Shown one piece after another: positions 36,780 to 51,182 of a stretch of DNA of 64,000 bases (its first letter is position 1; the number at the start of each line of letters is the position of its first letter). Under the pieces are notes generated by a model, which worked only from the letters and a program-made list of their open reading frames with translations, was not told the DNA's origin and ran no database searches. Both the position numbers and the translations under genes were made by a program. The DNA comes from Acinetobacter baylyi DSM 14961 = CIP 107474 (lineage in GTDB: Bacteria; Pseudomonadota; Gammaproteobacteria; Pseudomonadales; Moraxellaceae): positions 490,846-554,845 of the forward strand of contig NZ_KB849626.1 in assembly GCF_000368685.1 (NCBI RefSeq), in the 5' to 3' direction.

Positions 36780-38131
36780 TACATTCCCATTGGTGGGCCA
36801 TTACGGCGACGATTGGTACTGTTAGCTGTAGATGCAGCAGTATCTGAGCTATCGGCAATTACAACTTGATCACCCGCTTTAAGCCCTGCCAAAACTTGTG
36901 CACTGACTCGGTTATTAATCCCAATCAGCACTTGTTTCGGTTGCGCTGTGCCATCTGCATTTAATACACGTACTACACTGAGCGTGGCTTTTCCTGCCTC
37001 GACCGCCTGCTTTTGCTCTGCGGTTAAGTTCAGACGTTCCAGTTTAGGCCCATCAGTTTTGTCTTTTTTATGAGTGGCTGCAACCGACGACGCGGCGGTG
37101 TTTTTACTGCTGCTAGACTGGCCTTGGCTATTTGCCGAACGTGTTGATAACGCTGAAGATGGAACCAGCAAGGCATGATTTACCGAATCTAAAACAATAT
37201 ACACCTGGGCTGTCATATCAATGCGCAGCTTGCCGTCTTCATTAGGCACATCAAACAGGGCATTGTAATAAATGGCAGTGCTGCTGCTTGAGCTAGATGA
37301 AGTGCTTGAGGTTGTAGATTCACTTGAAATCGAGTCAGGTGCAGGTTCGATCTGACGTAATGTTGCATAGCGCTTTTTATCATCGCCCAAAGTCGTGAAA
37401 TACACTTGCTGACCTTTTTCAACCTTCATAATATCAGCTTCGCTGACTTGCGCTTTAATCGTCATGTTCTGTAATTTCGCAATTTTCACAATGGTCGGCG
37501 CTGACTGGTTGGCGTTTACCGTTTGACCCTCTTCGGTCACAATGGCGACTACTGTTCCATCAGTCGGTGCCACAATGCGAGTGTATCCAATATTGGTTTG
37601 CGCAGTTGAACGTGTTACTTTTGCCGATTCAATCTGTGCATTGATGGCCTTAATCTGAGCTTGAGCGGTTTTGTAAGTTGCTTCGGCAGATTCAAGTTCA
37701 GCTTTAGAGGTTGCATCTTGTGCAAACATCTGTTGCTGACGACGATATGCCAACTGTGCTTCATTGAGATTGGCTTCTTGTTGTAAACGCTGAGCTTCTA
37801 AATTACGAATATTGGCATCTGCAGTTTTTAAACTATTTTCTTGCGTGGTCGAATCAATTTGCGCAATCAGTTGACCCTGTTTCACTTCATCGCCCAACTG
37901 GACGTACATTTTCTTTACCTGACCAGAAACCTGTGCACCCACGCTAATGAGTTTGGTAGCATCGAGTGTCCCTGTGGCCAGCACTGTATTCTCAAGATTA
38001 CCGTAGTTTGCTGTTTCGGTAATGTACTGTGGCTGTTGTTGTTTAGGCTTGAAAAAGAACCAAGCCAAGAGGGCAATGACCACAATACTAATGGCAATAA
38101 TCACAATTCGAGATGGTTTTATTTTAGGCAT
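36779..38131 (-). CDS. macA: MacA-type periplasmic adaptor
   Basis: 450 residues. N-terminal membrane anchor ([19 protein letters not shown]), then barrel-sandwich (lipoyl) halves around a helical hairpin (about 100-190), a beta-barrel and a membrane-proximal domain. '[17 protein letters not shown]' and a Ser/Lys-rich insert (about 340-365) lengthen it relative to E. coli MacA (371 residues); a second Ser-only tract lies at about 273-285. First gene of macA-macB-OMF. Confidence 0.93.
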   Translation of the reverse strand: MPKIKPSRIVIIAISIVVIALLAWFFFKPKQQQPQYITETANYGNLENTVLATGTLDATKLISVGAQVSGQVKKMYVQLGDEVKQGQLIAQIDSTTQENSLKTADANIRNLEAQRLQQEANLNEAQLAYRRQQQMFAQDATSKAELESAEATYKTAQAQIKAINAQIESAKVTRSTAQTNIGYTRIVAPTDGTVVAIVTEEGQTVNANQSAPTIVKIAKLQNMTIKAQVSEADIMKVEKGQQVYFTTLGDDKKRYATLRQIEPAPDSISSESTTSSTSSSSSSSTAIYYNALFDVPNEDGKLRIDMTAQVYIVLDSVNHALLVPSSALSTRSANSQGQSSSSKNTAASSVAATHKKDKTDGPKLERLNLTAEQKQAVEAGKATLSVVRVLNADGTAQPKQVLIGINNRVSAQVLAGLKAGDQVVIADSSDTAASTANSTNRRRNGPPMGM

Positions 38132-38231
38132 AGTGATACAGGCAAAGTAAGAAGGACTGGCGCTAGTATAGAAGTGAAATGAGAATAAAACGTGAATATT
38201 TTTATTAATTTAGTTGAATTAAAAGCGAAAA

Positions 38232-39227
38232 TTAGGATGTTTGGGCAAACAGCGAGGTACCACATAATTCCGCTAAGGCTTGTAAAATCAAGTGTTCGGG
38301 ATTTTCATCCGACATCCCTTTAATAGCACTGTCAATGCGCAACAAAAGTGTAGGCCAGCTTAAAAAATGATGTGGATTTAGACGACGTAATGCTTGCTGA
38401 TAGTCTGAAACCTTGGTTTTCCAGATCCCGAGTTGCAATGCATTTTGAGGTTGTTCAAAGAGCTGCATCAGCAAACGCATTTCTTTACTTAAGGTCCACA
38501 AAATCAAACTGTGTGGTTCTCCCGCACCAATCAGGTACTGAAAAATTTTGACCGATTGCGCCAGATTGCCACGCAGCATGGCGTCACTTAAGTCATAGGT
38601 GGTATAGCGCGATTGATCTTGTAGGCAGGCATACAGCTGTTCAATCTGAATCAGTTGATGCTCGGGAAAGGTATCACTCACGCGCATGAGGCTATTTTTA
38701 GCCGCGAGCAGATTATGCTCGTGGTGCTGCATCAGCCATGTCCAGGCATCCTGATCGAGTTGAATCCCAATTTTTTCGGCTTCTTGCGCTAAAATACGCT
38801 GACGATCTTGCGGATACTGTGCGCTTAAATGCGCAATTACACCATTGGCTTCAACCGTTTGAAAGAAAGACGACTTTAGACTTGAGGCATCCTGTTTAGG
38901 CAAGACTACCAGTAGCAAATTATGTTCATTGTGCTGCAAGTAGCTTTTGAGTTGTTTGATTCCGCTAGCATCGGGCTTAATGTTGCCATGCACTTCAATC
39001 GCCAGTTGCTGCGAAAAAAGTGACAGGCTATTTAAGCCATTAAATACATTTTTCCAGTCACTGACGCTACCAATATCATAACGCTGCCGCTCGATCTCTT
39101 GCGTCTGCCAGCTTTTGCGAAAGGCATCAAGTAAGTTTTGCTCGAGTAACGGCTCTTGACCGTGAATGATCCAAGCACCACGAGCCGCATCGACCCGCTT
39201 GAGTGCTTGTAAATAATCAAGTTTCAT
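38232..39227 (-). CDS. holA: DNA polymerase III delta subunit
   Basis: 331 residues from the ATG at 39227 (MKLDYLQAL); the longer in-frame form enters lptE and is not family-like. HolA features: IIHGQEPLLEQNLLDAFRK at the N-terminus, 'LLLVVLPKQDASSLKSSFF', and 'LSKEMRLLMQLF' in the C-terminal collar. Part of the clamp loader that places the beta clamp on DNA. Overlaps nothing after start choice; follows lptE by 16 bases. Confidence 0.92.
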   Translation of the reverse strand: MKLDYLQALKRVDAARGAWIIHGQEPLLEQNLLDAFRKSWQTQEIERQRYDIGSVSDWKNVFNGLNSLSLFSQQLAIEVHGNIKPDASGIKQLKSYLQHNEHNLLLVVLPKQDASSLKSSFFQTVEANGVIAHLSAQYPQDRQRILAQEAEKIGIQLDQDAWTWLMQHHEHNLLAAKNSLMRVSDTFPEHQLIQIEQLYACLQDQSRYTTYDLSDAMLRGNLAQSVKIFQYLIGAGEPHSLILWTLSKEMRLLMQLFEQPQNALQLGIWKTKVSDYQQALRRLNPHHFLSWPTLLLRIDSAIKGMSDENPEHLILQALAELCGTSLFAQTS

Positions 39228-39243
39228 ACGAATGATACAGCCC

Positions 39244-39759
39244 TTAAGGCTGAGAGATGAGCTTTGGTAAGCGGTTATTCGAAATCTGACGGGCAATTTG
39301 CTGCGCCACATCATCCACAATAATATGGTTCAGATAAATTTCTTGCTGGTTATCGGTGTTGACCGTTGCGACATCGTACTGATAGTTACGTGTTGCGGTA
39401 ATGGTTCGTGGTTCTGTGAGCGCATGGCCTTGACGATCCTCAATCTGGAAAGTCACGGTCAAACGCAACAACACTTCAGTCAGTTTACCGTTTAGCAGTT
39501 GTCTACGTGGGGTGTAATTCAGCACACGAAGCACATAGGCATCATTGGCCTGACTGATTTGAGCACCAGAAGCAGTCAAATAGACACTTAACTGCTTTTC
39601 AAGCTCTTCTGTATCGGCAGGTAATGCAAAGCTTAACTTGCTATACGTGATTGGCATAGTGGATGGATTTGTTCCTTTAAGGTGAAATCCACAGCCGACC
39701 AAGCCTGCACTTAGACCTAAAGTTAAAACAACTGCTGCTAAACGTTGAACTAAGTGCAT
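39244..39759 (-). CDS. lptE: LPS-assembly lipoprotein LptE
   Basis: 171 residues. Lipoprotein signal ending LVGC, then GFHLKGTNPSTMP and a pattern of alternating beta strands ending in 'VAQQIARQISNNRLPKL'. LptE plugs the LptD barrel that inserts lipopolysaccharide/lipooligosaccharide in the outer membrane. Between leuS and holA, the conserved order. Confidence 0.93.
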   Translation of the reverse strand: MHLVQRLAAVVLTLGLSAGLVGCGFHLKGTNPSTMPITYSKLSFALPADTEELEKQLSVYLTASGAQISQANDAYVLRVLNYTPRRQLLNGKLTEVLLRLTVTFQIEDRQGHALTEPRTITATRNYQYDVATVNTDNQQEIYLNHIIVDDVAQQIARQISNNRLPKLISQP

Positions 39760-39786
39760 GCTTGTTCCTCTTGACGCTTGTTAGAA

Positions 39787-42435
<2,649 letters not shown>

Positions 42436-42557
42436 TTAAAAAATATTGCTGCACAGCATAGCGCAAAACCCATAAAAAAGTGAATCTTGTGGGCAGGTAT
42501 TTTCATTCAGATCATGAAAAATGCCTTGCTTGTGCCGTAATTTCGCTACCATTTCAC

Positions 42558-42938
42558 TTAAAGTGATGGATTAGTTGCAGACGGTGTCGCTATGTTTTTT
42601 GGTGTTTTCAGGTTTGGTTCAGTAGCAGGTAATGTATTTTCTTGTTTGGCCGTGGGTTGTGACTGAGGTGGAACGGGTGTTGATAGAGGACTATTTTGTT
42701 GATTTGATGGTGCTTGTAAAGTATTGACTTGTGTTGATGTATGCGAACCATATGTTTCAACTTGCCCCTGCTTTTTTGCACCTTTTGGGGGCGGAGTTCG
42801 GGTGTAGTGCGTTGAGCCTTTAGCGTCTATCCATTTATAATAGGGTTGAGCATGAAGCGCACACGAGATAAAACTCGATAAGATCATGACAGTGCTCATG
42901 TAAGGTTTTAGTTTTTTTAAAAAATTCAATGAAATCAT
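42558..42938 (-). CDS. Exported DUF4124-type protein
   Basis: 126 residues from the ATG at 42938, which has TGGAG upstream. A signal peptide (ending CALHA) is followed by the DUF4124 motif QPYYKWIDAKGSTHYTRTPPPKG. The rest is Pro/Thr/Gln-rich and looks unstructured. Function unknown; likely periplasmic. Confidence 0.75.
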   Translation of the reverse strand: MISLNFLKKLKPYMSTVMILSSFISCALHAQPYYKWIDAKGSTHYTRTPPPKGAKKQGQVETYGSHTSTQVNTLQAPSNQQNSPLSTPVPPQSQPTAKQENTLPATEPNLKTPKNIATPSATNPSL

Positions 42939-43475
42939 TGTGCAACTCCAGCCTGATTTTGCCAGAAAATAAGTGACTAAGATAAAAGATTTTCGCCTAA
43001 AAACCAATCAATTTGATCCAGACATAAATATCATTTTGCGCTCAATTTGATTTTGGCGTTATGCTGCAGATCAATTTAAAATTTTAAAGAAAAGATGAAT
43101 GAATCATGCATGTCGGATGAAAAATATGCACCTGCAAATAAACCTTAAAAAATATCCATTAAAACTTGACTTTGTTCAATGAAACATAAAAAATGCTTGC
43201 TTTAGTTTTATATGCATTTATTCGATCACCCTTCAAATGAATGTCATGGTTTGCAATAGACATTTTCTCTAGCCGAGAAAATGATTTGACTCAAGAACTG
43301 TTTATCCCAACAGCTCTTCTCAGTGGCTCTAGCAACTTATACGGTTGTAAGCTCAGAAAATTTTCCTATTGCAGCAAAAACTTGGAAATATGTGTGCTAT
43401 AACAGTGCAGACAGTAAATGAATGAAGACTATTTATGCCTCCCATAAATAGTAAAAAGACTTAGGGTGAATCACG
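42939..43475. other. Intergenic region and leader before ilvI
   Basis: 537 bases without a recognised gene. It contains a palindromic hairpin ATTTTCTC/GAGAAAAT (43262-43282), a ten-base imperfect hairpin (43293-43318), a candidate extended -10 at 43395-43403 and a perfect nine-base hairpin at 43429-43451 just before the ilvI ribosome site. Very short ORFs are present (for example 43237-43272 and 43418-43447) but none is rich enough in branched-chain residues to be a clear attenuator peptide. Confidence 0.6.
43395..43403 (+). promoter_or_regulatory. Candidate extended -10 promoter for ilvI
   Basis: TGCTATAAC matches the extended -10 consensus TGnTATAAT at all but one base. No good -35 exists 17 bases before it, which is normal for extended -10 promoters. 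Transcription from here would give a leader of about 65 bases that includes the 43429-43451 hairpin. Confidence 0.4.
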
Positions 43476-45200
43476 TTGGAACTTTTATCTGGTGGTGAAA
43501 TGCTCGTTCGCGCACTCGCGGATGAGGGCGTTGAGCACGTTTTTGGATACCCAGGCGGCGCAGTTTTACATATTTATGATGCGCTTTTTCAACAAGACAA
43601 AATCAATCATTATCTTGTACGTCATGAGCAAGCTGCTGGTCATATGGCTGATGCTTATTCACGTGTCACAGGTAAAACGGGTGTTGTGCTTGTTACGTCT
43701 GGCCCAGGGGCAACCAATACCGTAACTCCAATTGCAACTGCATATATGGACTCGATTCCGATGGTCATCTTATCGGGTCAGGTTGCTTCACATCTGATTG
43801 GTGAAGATGCCTTTCAGGAAACAGATATGGTCGGAATCTCCAGACCAATCGTAAAGCATAGTTTCCAAGTCCGCCATGCAAGCGAAATTCCTGCAATTAT
43901 TAAAAAAGCATTTTATATCGCATCCTCTGGCCGTCCTGGCCCTGTCGTGATTGATATTCCAAAGGATGCAACCAATCCAGCAGAAAAGTTTGCCTATGAA
44001 TATCCAGAAAAGGTAAAACTACGCTCTTATCAACCGCCTTCGCGTGGCCATTCGGGTCAAATTCGTAAGGCTGTCGACGAGCTTCTGACTGCAAAACGTC
44101 CAATGATCTATACGGGCGGTGGTGTAGTGCAGGGTAATGCCTCTGAATTGCTGACTGAGCTTGCCCATCTGCTGGGTTTCCCTGTAACCAATACCTTGAT
44201 GGGACTGGGTGGCTTTCCAGGGGATGATCCGCAATTTGTAGGCATGCTTGGTATGCATGGTACTTATGAAGCCAATATGGCGATGCATAATGCTGATGTG
44301 ATCTTGGCAATTGGTGCGCGTTTTGATGACCGTGTGACCAATAATCCTGCGAAATTTTGTCAAAATGCCAAAGTCATCCATGTGGATATCGATCCAGCTG
44401 CGATTTCTAAAACCATCATGGCGCATATCCCAATTGTAGGTGCTGTTCAGCCTGTTCTTCAGGAAATGTTGACACAGTTAAAGCAATTGAATGTTTCTAA
44501 GCCAAATCCAGAAGCGATTAGCGCGTGGTGGGATCAGATTAATGAATGGCGTAAAGTTCATGGTCTGCAATATCAAGCTGGTCAGGATGGCATTATGAAG
44601 CCTCAACAAGTGGTTGAAGCTTTATATAAAGCAACAGATGGCAATGCGATTATCACCTCGGATGTAGGGCAGCATCAAATGTTTGGCGCGCTGTATTACA
44701 AGTACAAGCGTCCGCGTCAGTGGATCAACTCGGGTGGTCTTGGCACCATGGGCGTTGGTTTGCCGTATGCGATGGCAGCCAAACTGGCTTGTCCAGACCA
44801 ACAAGTCGTCTGTATCACGGGTGAAGCCTCAATTCAGATGTGTATTCAGGAATTATCAACCTGTAAGCAATATGGCTTAAACGTTAAGATTCTGTGCCTC
44901 AATAACCGTGCACTGGGAATGGTCAAACAGTGGCAAGACATGAACTATGAAGGACGTCATTCAAGTTCTTATGTAGAATCATTGCCTGATTTTGCCAAAT
45001 TGATGGAAGCTTATGGCCATGTCGGAATCCAGATTGACCATACCGATGAGCTTGAGTCTAAACTCGCAGAAGCGATGGCCATTAATGATAAATGTGTATT
45101 TATCAATGTGATGGTTGATCGTACTGAACATGTGTATCCAATGTTGATTGCTGGGCAATCGATGAAAGATATGTGGTTAGGGAAAGGGGAGCGTACATAA
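43476..45200 (+). CDS. ilvI: Acetolactate synthase large subunit
   Basis: 574 residues. Starts with TTG at 43476, six bases after AGGGTGA (43463-43469). ThDP enzyme: [19 protein letters not shown] with the catalytic Glu in [18 protein letters not shown]-binding middle domain, and the ThDP/Mg motif '[17 protein letters not shown]' followed by LNNRALGMV. Condenses pyruvate to acetolactate or acetohydroxybutyrate. The TGEA in place of the usual TGDG at the magnesium site is within normal AHAS variation (GDGSF/GDASI). Confidence 0.95.
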   Translation: MELLSGGEMLVRALADEGVEHVFGYPGGAVLHIYDALFQQDKINHYLVRHEQAAGHMADAYSRVTGKTGVVLVTSGPGATNTVTPIATAYMDSIPMVILSGQVASHLIGEDAFQETDMVGISRPIVKHSFQVRHASEIPAIIKKAFYIASSGRPGPVVIDIPKDATNPAEKFAYEYPEKVKLRSYQPPSRGHSGQIRKAVDELLTAKRPMIYTGGGVVQGNASELLTELAHLLGFPVTNTLMGLGGFPGDDPQFVGMLGMHGTYEANMAMHNADVILAIGARFDDRVTNNPAKFCQNAKVIHVDIDPAAISKTIMAHIPIVGAVQPVLQEMLTQLKQLNVSKPNPEAISAWWDQINEWRKVHGLQYQAGQDGIMKPQQVVEALYKATDGNAIITSDVGQHQMFGALYYKYKRPRQWINSGGLGTMGVGLPYAMAAKLACPDQQVVCITGEASIQMCIQELSTCKQYGLNVKILCLNNRALGMVKQWQDMNYEGRHSSSYVESLPDFAKLMEAYGHVGIQIDHTDELESKLAEAMAINDKCVFINVMVDRTEHVYPMLIAGQSMKDMWLGKGERT

Positions 45201-45691
45201 TGAGACACATTATTTCTGTACTCGTTGAAAACGAAGCAGGTGCGCTTTCACGTTTGGTCGGATTATTTAGTCAACGTGGCTACAACATTGAAACCTTGAA
45301 TGTTGCACCAACCGAAGATCCAACCCTGTCACGTCTAACACTGACCACCTATGGCGATGACCATAAAATCGAACAGATCACCAAGCAATTGAATAAGCTG
45401 GTTGAAGTGGTCAAAGTGGTTGATCTTTCAGAAGGTGCGCATATTGAGCGTGAGCTGATGCTGATTAAAGTCAAAGCATTAGGTTCAGCACGTGCCGAAA
45501 TCAAGCGCACAGCGGATATCTTTCGTGCTTCAATCGTTGATGTGACACCAACCACGTATACCATCCAGATCGCTGGAACAACAGATAAGCTCGACGGATT
45601 CATTGACGCCTTAGCTGAAAATACCATTTTAGAAGTGGTTCGCTCAGGTGTATCGGGTATCGCGCGCGGCGAAAAAGTATTAAGTATTTAA
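45200..45691 (+). CDS. ilvH: Acetolactate synthase small (regulatory) subunit
   Basis: 163 residues from the ATG that overlaps the ilvI stop by one base (TAATG). N-terminal ACT domain (ISVLVENEAGALSRLVGLFSQRG) binds valine for feedback inhibition; C-terminal half ('FRASIVDVTPTTYTIQIAG') completes the AHAS regulatory subunit. Confidence 0.95.
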   Translation: MRHIISVLVENEAGALSRLVGLFSQRGYNIETLNVAPTEDPTLSRLTLTTYGDDHKIEQITKQLNKLVEVVKVVDLSEGAHIERELMLIKVKALGSARAEIKRTADIFRASIVDVTPTTYTIQIAGTTDKLDGFIDALAENTILEVVRSGVSGIARGEKVLSI

Positions 45692-45711
45692 ACCAAATTA
45701 ACGTATTTTAG

Positions 45712-46740
<1,029 letters not shown>

Positions 46741-46755
46741 GTTTTTTCTTTAGTG

Positions 46756-46788
46756 AAAATCCTGTCATTTGGCAGGATTTTTTTTATC
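46756..46788 (+). terminator. Terminator of ilv operon
   Basis: Stem AAATCCTG/CAGGATTT with a TCATTTGG loop and eight T. Confidence 0.9.
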
Positions 46789-47011
46789 ACTTTGATTTAA
46801 TTATGTGATTTATTTCATGAAATATGCAAAATATCGTGTTTTATTTGGTTGATTTTTAAAGTAAAAAAAGTAAGCCAATTTATAGTAAAACAACCGTTTA
46901 GTGCTAGAATGAATCTTGATCGTGTTGGTTGGATTTATCATAAAAATATCCTCAACTTATATCTGACACCATAAAAACAAGTTATTTCATAAATACGCAT
47001 GGAAGTCCTTT

Positions 47012-49057
47012 ATGGAGCACATGGATTACGATATTTCGCTGGTGATCGGTTCAATTGTTTTGGCAGTGATTATCTGTTTTTTTGCAATTTCGCTGGAACA
47101 ACTAATTTTTAAACAGCGTTATGAGCGTTATCAGACATTAATTCTAATTGTTAGTGGCTTATTACTTGGTTTAGCAATATGGTCAATGCATTTTCTCGGG
47201 ATGCTGGCATGCCATTTACCTGGTGATTATCATTTTGATCCAGGACTAACACTGTTTTCTTACATCATTGCATTTATTACATCGACCTTTGCTGTATGGT
47301 TGACAACACGCGAAAGCCTTCCTATCGCCCGTTTGATATTGGGTTCTGTATTGATGGGACTCGGTATTGCGGGTATGCACTATACCGGAATGATGGGTTT
47401 GATCCTGCATCAGTATGAGCTGCATTATGAACCCCTTATGGTCATCTTTTCTGTTTTAATTGGCGTGAGTGGTTCTGGCCTGGCTTTTTCACTTATTTTT
47501 AAATATAAAAATGCGACGAAAAATAGAATTCTGATCCAGATTGCTGCTGCTATTGCCATGGCATTGGCGATTGTTGGTTTACATTACACTGGGATGTCTG
47601 CTACTTTTTTTAGTCAGCAAGGCGTCACCAGTTCTTTGTCACTTTATCAGGCAGGACATGGTTTATTTCTGTTTACCATGATCTTTATTACGAGTTTGGT
47701 TTTGGTTGCTGGATACTGTATTGCTGTACTTGAGTTTCGGCTGGAAGAGCGCAATAAAGCACTTTTGAAATTAAATAGAGAATTGGCCAATCTCGCTGTA
47801 CTTGATAATCTGACCAAGTTGCCTAATCGTTTGTTTTTAATGGATTATGTCAAAGATCGGTTTTCCAAAACACATCAAAAAGATGAAAAGATTGCGTTCT
47901 TATACCTAGATTTGGACCGGTTTAAATCGGTGAATGATGCATTTGGACATCATGTAGGTGATCAGTTGTTGATACAGGTTGCCAACCGGATTCAGAAGCA
48001 TCTGGATGATCATTGTAAATTACTTAGAATTGGTGGTGATGAATTCTTAATTATTATTGAGAAAAGAAGAACAAGACAAATTGCTCAAATTGCAGAAGAC
48101 GTATTAAGGCAAGTTCAGGAAGCGTATTTGATTACCAGTAAGGAAATTAATATTTCGGCCAGTATCGGGATTGCGATTTATCCTGAACACGGAAATAACA
48201 TGCAGGACTTACTTATTAATGCCGATATTGCAATGGTGATGGCTAAAGATCAGGGGCGTAATACCTATAGCATTTTTAATTATACAAGCGAGCATAATGA
48301 AACACGAAGTCAGTCCAAATTGATTAACGATTTGTATAAGGCTGTAGAAGAACAACAATTTGTACTTTTTTATCAGGCTAAATATGCTGCTAATTTAAAC
48401 ATATGTGGCGTTGAAGCATTAATTCGTTGGCAACATCCTACTTTTGGTTTGTTAAGCCCACATATGTTCATTGATGGTGCAGAAAAGACAGGTTTGATTA
48501 TTCCCATGGGATATTGGGCGCTTGAACAAGCATGTAAGCAGATCCAAATATGGGAAGCAACGCAAACAGTTCTTTATCCCATCGCGGTTAATCTGTCTGC
48601 GATTCAATTTGAAAATAAGCATCTGGTGGGTACACTCGAAAAGTTGATACGAAAATATCAGATACGCCCAAATCATCTGATTATTGAAATTACCGAATCG
48701 ACCGCAATGCGGCATATTGATTCTAGTATTGCAACATTTGAGCAAATGCGTGCTTTAGGCATTCAGATTGCGATTGACGATTTTGGAACAGGGCATTCAA
48801 GTTTTCTTTATTTAAAAGATCTTCCTGTAGATGAGCTGAAGATTGACCGTGGTTTTATTATTCACTTGCATGAAGGCTCCAAAGAAGAAGTCATTTTAGA
48901 GAGTATTATTCATCTTGCGACCAAACTTGGTCTTAAGGTTACTGCGGAAGGGGTAGAAACCCAGTTACAGGCAGACATTCTGATTCGTTTGGGTTGCCAA
49001 CAGCTTCAGGGCTATTTATTGGGACGACCAGTTCCTGTTGAACAACTGGTGCAGTAA
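47012..49057 (+). CDS. MHYT-GGDEF-EAL cyclic-di-GMP protein
   Basis: 681 residues. N-terminal seven-helix MHYT sensor with three signature repeats (WSMHFLGM, AGMHYTGM, VGLHYTGM; about 55-200), thought to bind copper or sense diatomic gases. GGDEF domain with intact RIGGDEF (about 345), but the upstream inhibitory RxxD is replaced by DDHC. EAL domain with EALIRW, EITEST and DDFGTGHSS, the residues needed for phosphodiesterase activity. So both synthesis and hydrolysis look possible; net activity is unknown. Preceded by GGAAG and separate from the ilv operon. Confidence 0.93.
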   Translation: MEHMDYDISLVIGSIVLAVIICFFAISLEQLIFKQRYERYQTLILIVSGLLLGLAIWSMHFLGMLACHLPGDYHFDPGLTLFSYIIAFITSTFAVWLTTRESLPIARLILGSVLMGLGIAGMHYTGMMGLILHQYELHYEPLMVIFSVLIGVSGSGLAFSLIFKYKNATKNRILIQIAAAIAMALAIVGLHYTGMSATFFSQQGVTSSLSLYQAGHGLFLFTMIFITSLVLVAGYCIAVLEFRLEERNKALLKLNRELANLAVLDNLTKLPNRLFLMDYVKDRFSKTHQKDEKIAFLYLDLDRFKSVNDAFGHHVGDQLLIQVANRIQKHLDDHCKLLRIGGDEFLIIIEKRRTRQIAQIAEDVLRQVQEAYLITSKEINISASIGIAIYPEHGNNMQDLLINADIAMVMAKDQGRNTYSIFNYTSEHNETRSQSKLINDLYKAVEEQQFVLFYQAKYAANLNICGVEALIRWQHPTFGLLSPHMFIDGAEKTGLIIPMGYWALEQACKQIQIWEATQTVLYPIAVNLSAIQFENKHLVGTLEKLIRKYQIRPNHLIIEITESTAMRHIDSSIATFEQMRALGIQIAIDDFGTGHSSFLYLKDLPVDELKIDRGFIIHLHEGSKEEVILESIIHLATKLGLKVTAEGVETQLQADILIRLGCQQLQGYLLGRPVPVEQLVQ

Positions 49058-49514
49058 GTTGAATAATTAAACTTAAACACATGAATATATTTATAAAGTT
49101 AGATTTACCATCAATTGGTCATATAACCATATCTTGTTTAGACATGTTTAAACAATTCTGCAATGAGATGTACATGCGTTCTAACTGTAATCATTAGATT
49201 TTTGTTCTGAGATACATTATGGGTACCGAATAAAGAAAACTGGCTTCTATAGCTATGTCTGGTTAGTTTTCTAAGCGTTTCCAAGTCAGCTTAAACGTAT
49301 TTTGTTGAAACAATCTTCATTGTTTTGGTTGTTATTAAATTGAGGGTAGACATTCTAAAATGAGTCAGTCTAACTGTGGATAAAACAGCACCTATCAACA
49401 AGCGTTAAAATATACGCCAAATCTGCTACAATTGCGGCAATTTTGAATTCCCACTTTTCAGCGCTGACATCATACGCTGTGATGACAGGCCGTAGATAGA
49501 TTGAAGAACTTTTC
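49058..49514. other. Intergenic region before prfC
   Basis: 457 bases with no convincing gene. Contains an eight-base stem hairpin with long loop (AGAAAACT at 49236, AGTTTTCT at 49267-49274), a perfect DnaA-box-like 9-mer TGTGGATAA at 49375-49383, and the candidate prfC promoter. Confidence 0.5.
49405..49432 (+). promoter_or_regulatory. Candidate prfC promoter
   Basis: TTAAAA (49405-49410) and TACAAT (49427-49432) separated by 16 bases, about 80 bases before the prfC start. Confidence 0.45.
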
Positions 49515-51104
49515 ATGTTTAAAGACCAATTAGCGAAAGAAGTCAATTCGCGCCGTACTTTTGCCATTATTTCCCACCCCGATGCGGGTAAAACCACCAT
49601 GACAGAAAAATTGCTGTTATGGGGCAAGGCTATTCAGGTTGCAGGTATGGTGAAAAGCCGTAAATCTGATCGCTCTGCAACTTCCGACTGGATGGAAATG
49701 GAAAAAGAACGTGGGATTTCGATCACCACTTCGGTGATGCAGTTTCCCTATAAACAGCATACGATCAACTTGCTAGATACCCCAGGACATGAGGACTTTT
49801 CGGAAGATACCTATCGTACTTTGACTGCGGTAGACTCTGCACTGATGGTCATTGATGGGGCTAAAGGGGTAGAGGAACGTACTATTAAATTGATGGAAGT
49901 GTGTCGTATGCGCGATACGCCAATCATCTCTTTTGTCAATAAAATGGACCGTGAGATTCGTGAACCCTTAGAACTTTTGGACGAAATTGAAAACGTTCTG
50001 AATATTCGCTGTGTGCCAATTACATGGCCTTTAGGGATGGGGCGTGATTTTGCAGGCGTCTATAACCTGCTTGAAAATAAACTTTATCTTTACAAGGCAG
50101 GATTTGGCTCAACCATTACCGATATCGAAGTACGTGATGGCTATGACCATGCCGATGTTCGTGAAAAAGTAGGTGAGTTGGCTTGGGCTTCTTTTGAGGA
50201 ATCGCTTGAGCTGGTGCAAATGGCCAATGAGCCACTTGATCGGGAATTATTTTTACAAGGTAAGCAAACGCCTGTTTTATTTGGAACCGCACTGGGTAAT
50301 TTTGCGGTGGATCATGTGCTGGATGCTTTTATCAATTGGGCACCAGAACCCAAAGCACATCCAGCACAAGAGCGGAATGTGGACGCAACCGAAGAAGGTT
50401 TTAGCGGTTTTGTATTTAAAATTCAGGCCAATATGGATCCGAAACACCGAGATCGTATTGCCTTTATGCGGATTTGTTCAGGCAAATATGAAAAAGGCCT
50501 GAAAATGAACCATGTGCGTATTGGTAAAGATGTTCGTATTTCTGATGCGCTGACTTTTTTGGCAGGTGAGCGTGAACATCTTGAAGAAGCATGGCCAGGC
50601 GACATTATTGGTTTGCACAACCATGGCACCATTCAGATTGGTGATACATTCACAAGCGGTGAAAAATTACATTTCACAGGAATTCCGCACTTTGCCCCTG
50701 AAATGTTCCGTCGTGTTCGCTTACGTGATCCATTAAAGTCTAAACAGTTGCAAAAAGGCTTGAAAGAACTGTCAGAAGAAGGTGCAACACAGGTGTTTAT
50801 GCCACAAATCAGTAATGACCTGATTGTGGGGGCAGTGGGGGTGCTACAGTTTGATGTGGTGGCTTACCGCTTAAAAGAAGAATACAAAGTCGATTGTATT
50901 TACGAGCCGATCAGTGTGAATACCGTGCGTTGGGTTCATTGCGATGATGAAAAGATTTTTAATGAATTTAAGAAAAAAGCCCACGATCAACTTTCGGTCG
51001 ATGGTGGTGGACACTTAACTTATTTGGCACCAAGTCGTGTCAATCTACAACTGATGCAGGAGCGCTGGCCTGATATTCAGTTCCGAAATACACGAGAACA
51101 CTAA
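49515..51104 (+). CDS. prfC: Peptide chain release factor 3
   Basis: 529 residues. Translational GTPase: [18 protein letters not shown] (G1), [13 protein letters not shown] (G2), [12 protein letters not shown] (G3), FVNKMDRE (G4), followed by RF3 domains II and III. It removes RF1/RF2 from the ribosome after termination. Confidence 0.96.
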   Translation: MFKDQLAKEVNSRRTFAIISHPDAGKTTMTEKLLLWGKAIQVAGMVKSRKSDRSATSDWMEMEKERGISITTSVMQFPYKQHTINLLDTPGHEDFSEDTYRTLTAVDSALMVIDGAKGVEERTIKLMEVCRMRDTPIISFVNKMDREIREPLELLDEIENVLNIRCVPITWPLGMGRDFAGVYNLLENKLYLYKAGFGSTITDIEVRDGYDHADVREKVGELAWASFEESLELVQMANEPLDRELFLQGKQTPVLFGTALGNFAVDHVLDAFINWAPEPKAHPAQERNVDATEEGFSGFVFKIQANMDPKHRDRIAFMRICSGKYEKGLKMNHVRIGKDVRISDALTFLAGEREHLEEAWPGDIIGLHNHGTIQIGDTFTSGEKLHFTGIPHFAPEMFRRVRLRDPLKSKQLQKGLKELSEEGATQVFMPQISNDLIVGAVGVLQFDVVAYRLKEEYKVDCIYEPISVNTVRWVHCDDEKIFNEFKKKAHDQLSVDGGGHLTYLAPSRVNLQLMQERWPDIQFRNTREH

Positions 51105-51113
51105 ATAATGTAA

Positions 51114-51142
51114 AAAACAGCGTCTAAACAGACGCTGTTTTT
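51114..51142 (+). terminator. Terminator of prfC
   Basis: Stem AAACAGCGTC/GACGCTGTTT with TAAACA loop and T-run. Confidence 0.92.
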
Positions 51143-51182
51143 TATTCTAGAGTAAAGCTTTTAATTGGCATGGATAATAATA

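Noticed and set aside
43237..43272. Eleven-codon ORF as an ilv attenuator leader peptide
   Set aside because: Contains only two Val and one Leu, no terminator follows, and it lies upstream of the best promoter candidate.
49375..49383. DnaA box as sign of a replication origin
   Set aside because: A single isolated 9-mer, no dnaA, dnaN or AT-rich unwinding repeats nearby; chance occurrence is likely.
51165..51182. TTG at 51165 as the start of the membrane-anchored DUF3298-like gene
   Set aside because: No clear ribosome site in front; the ATG at 51183 gives a normal membrane-anchor start with positive charges.
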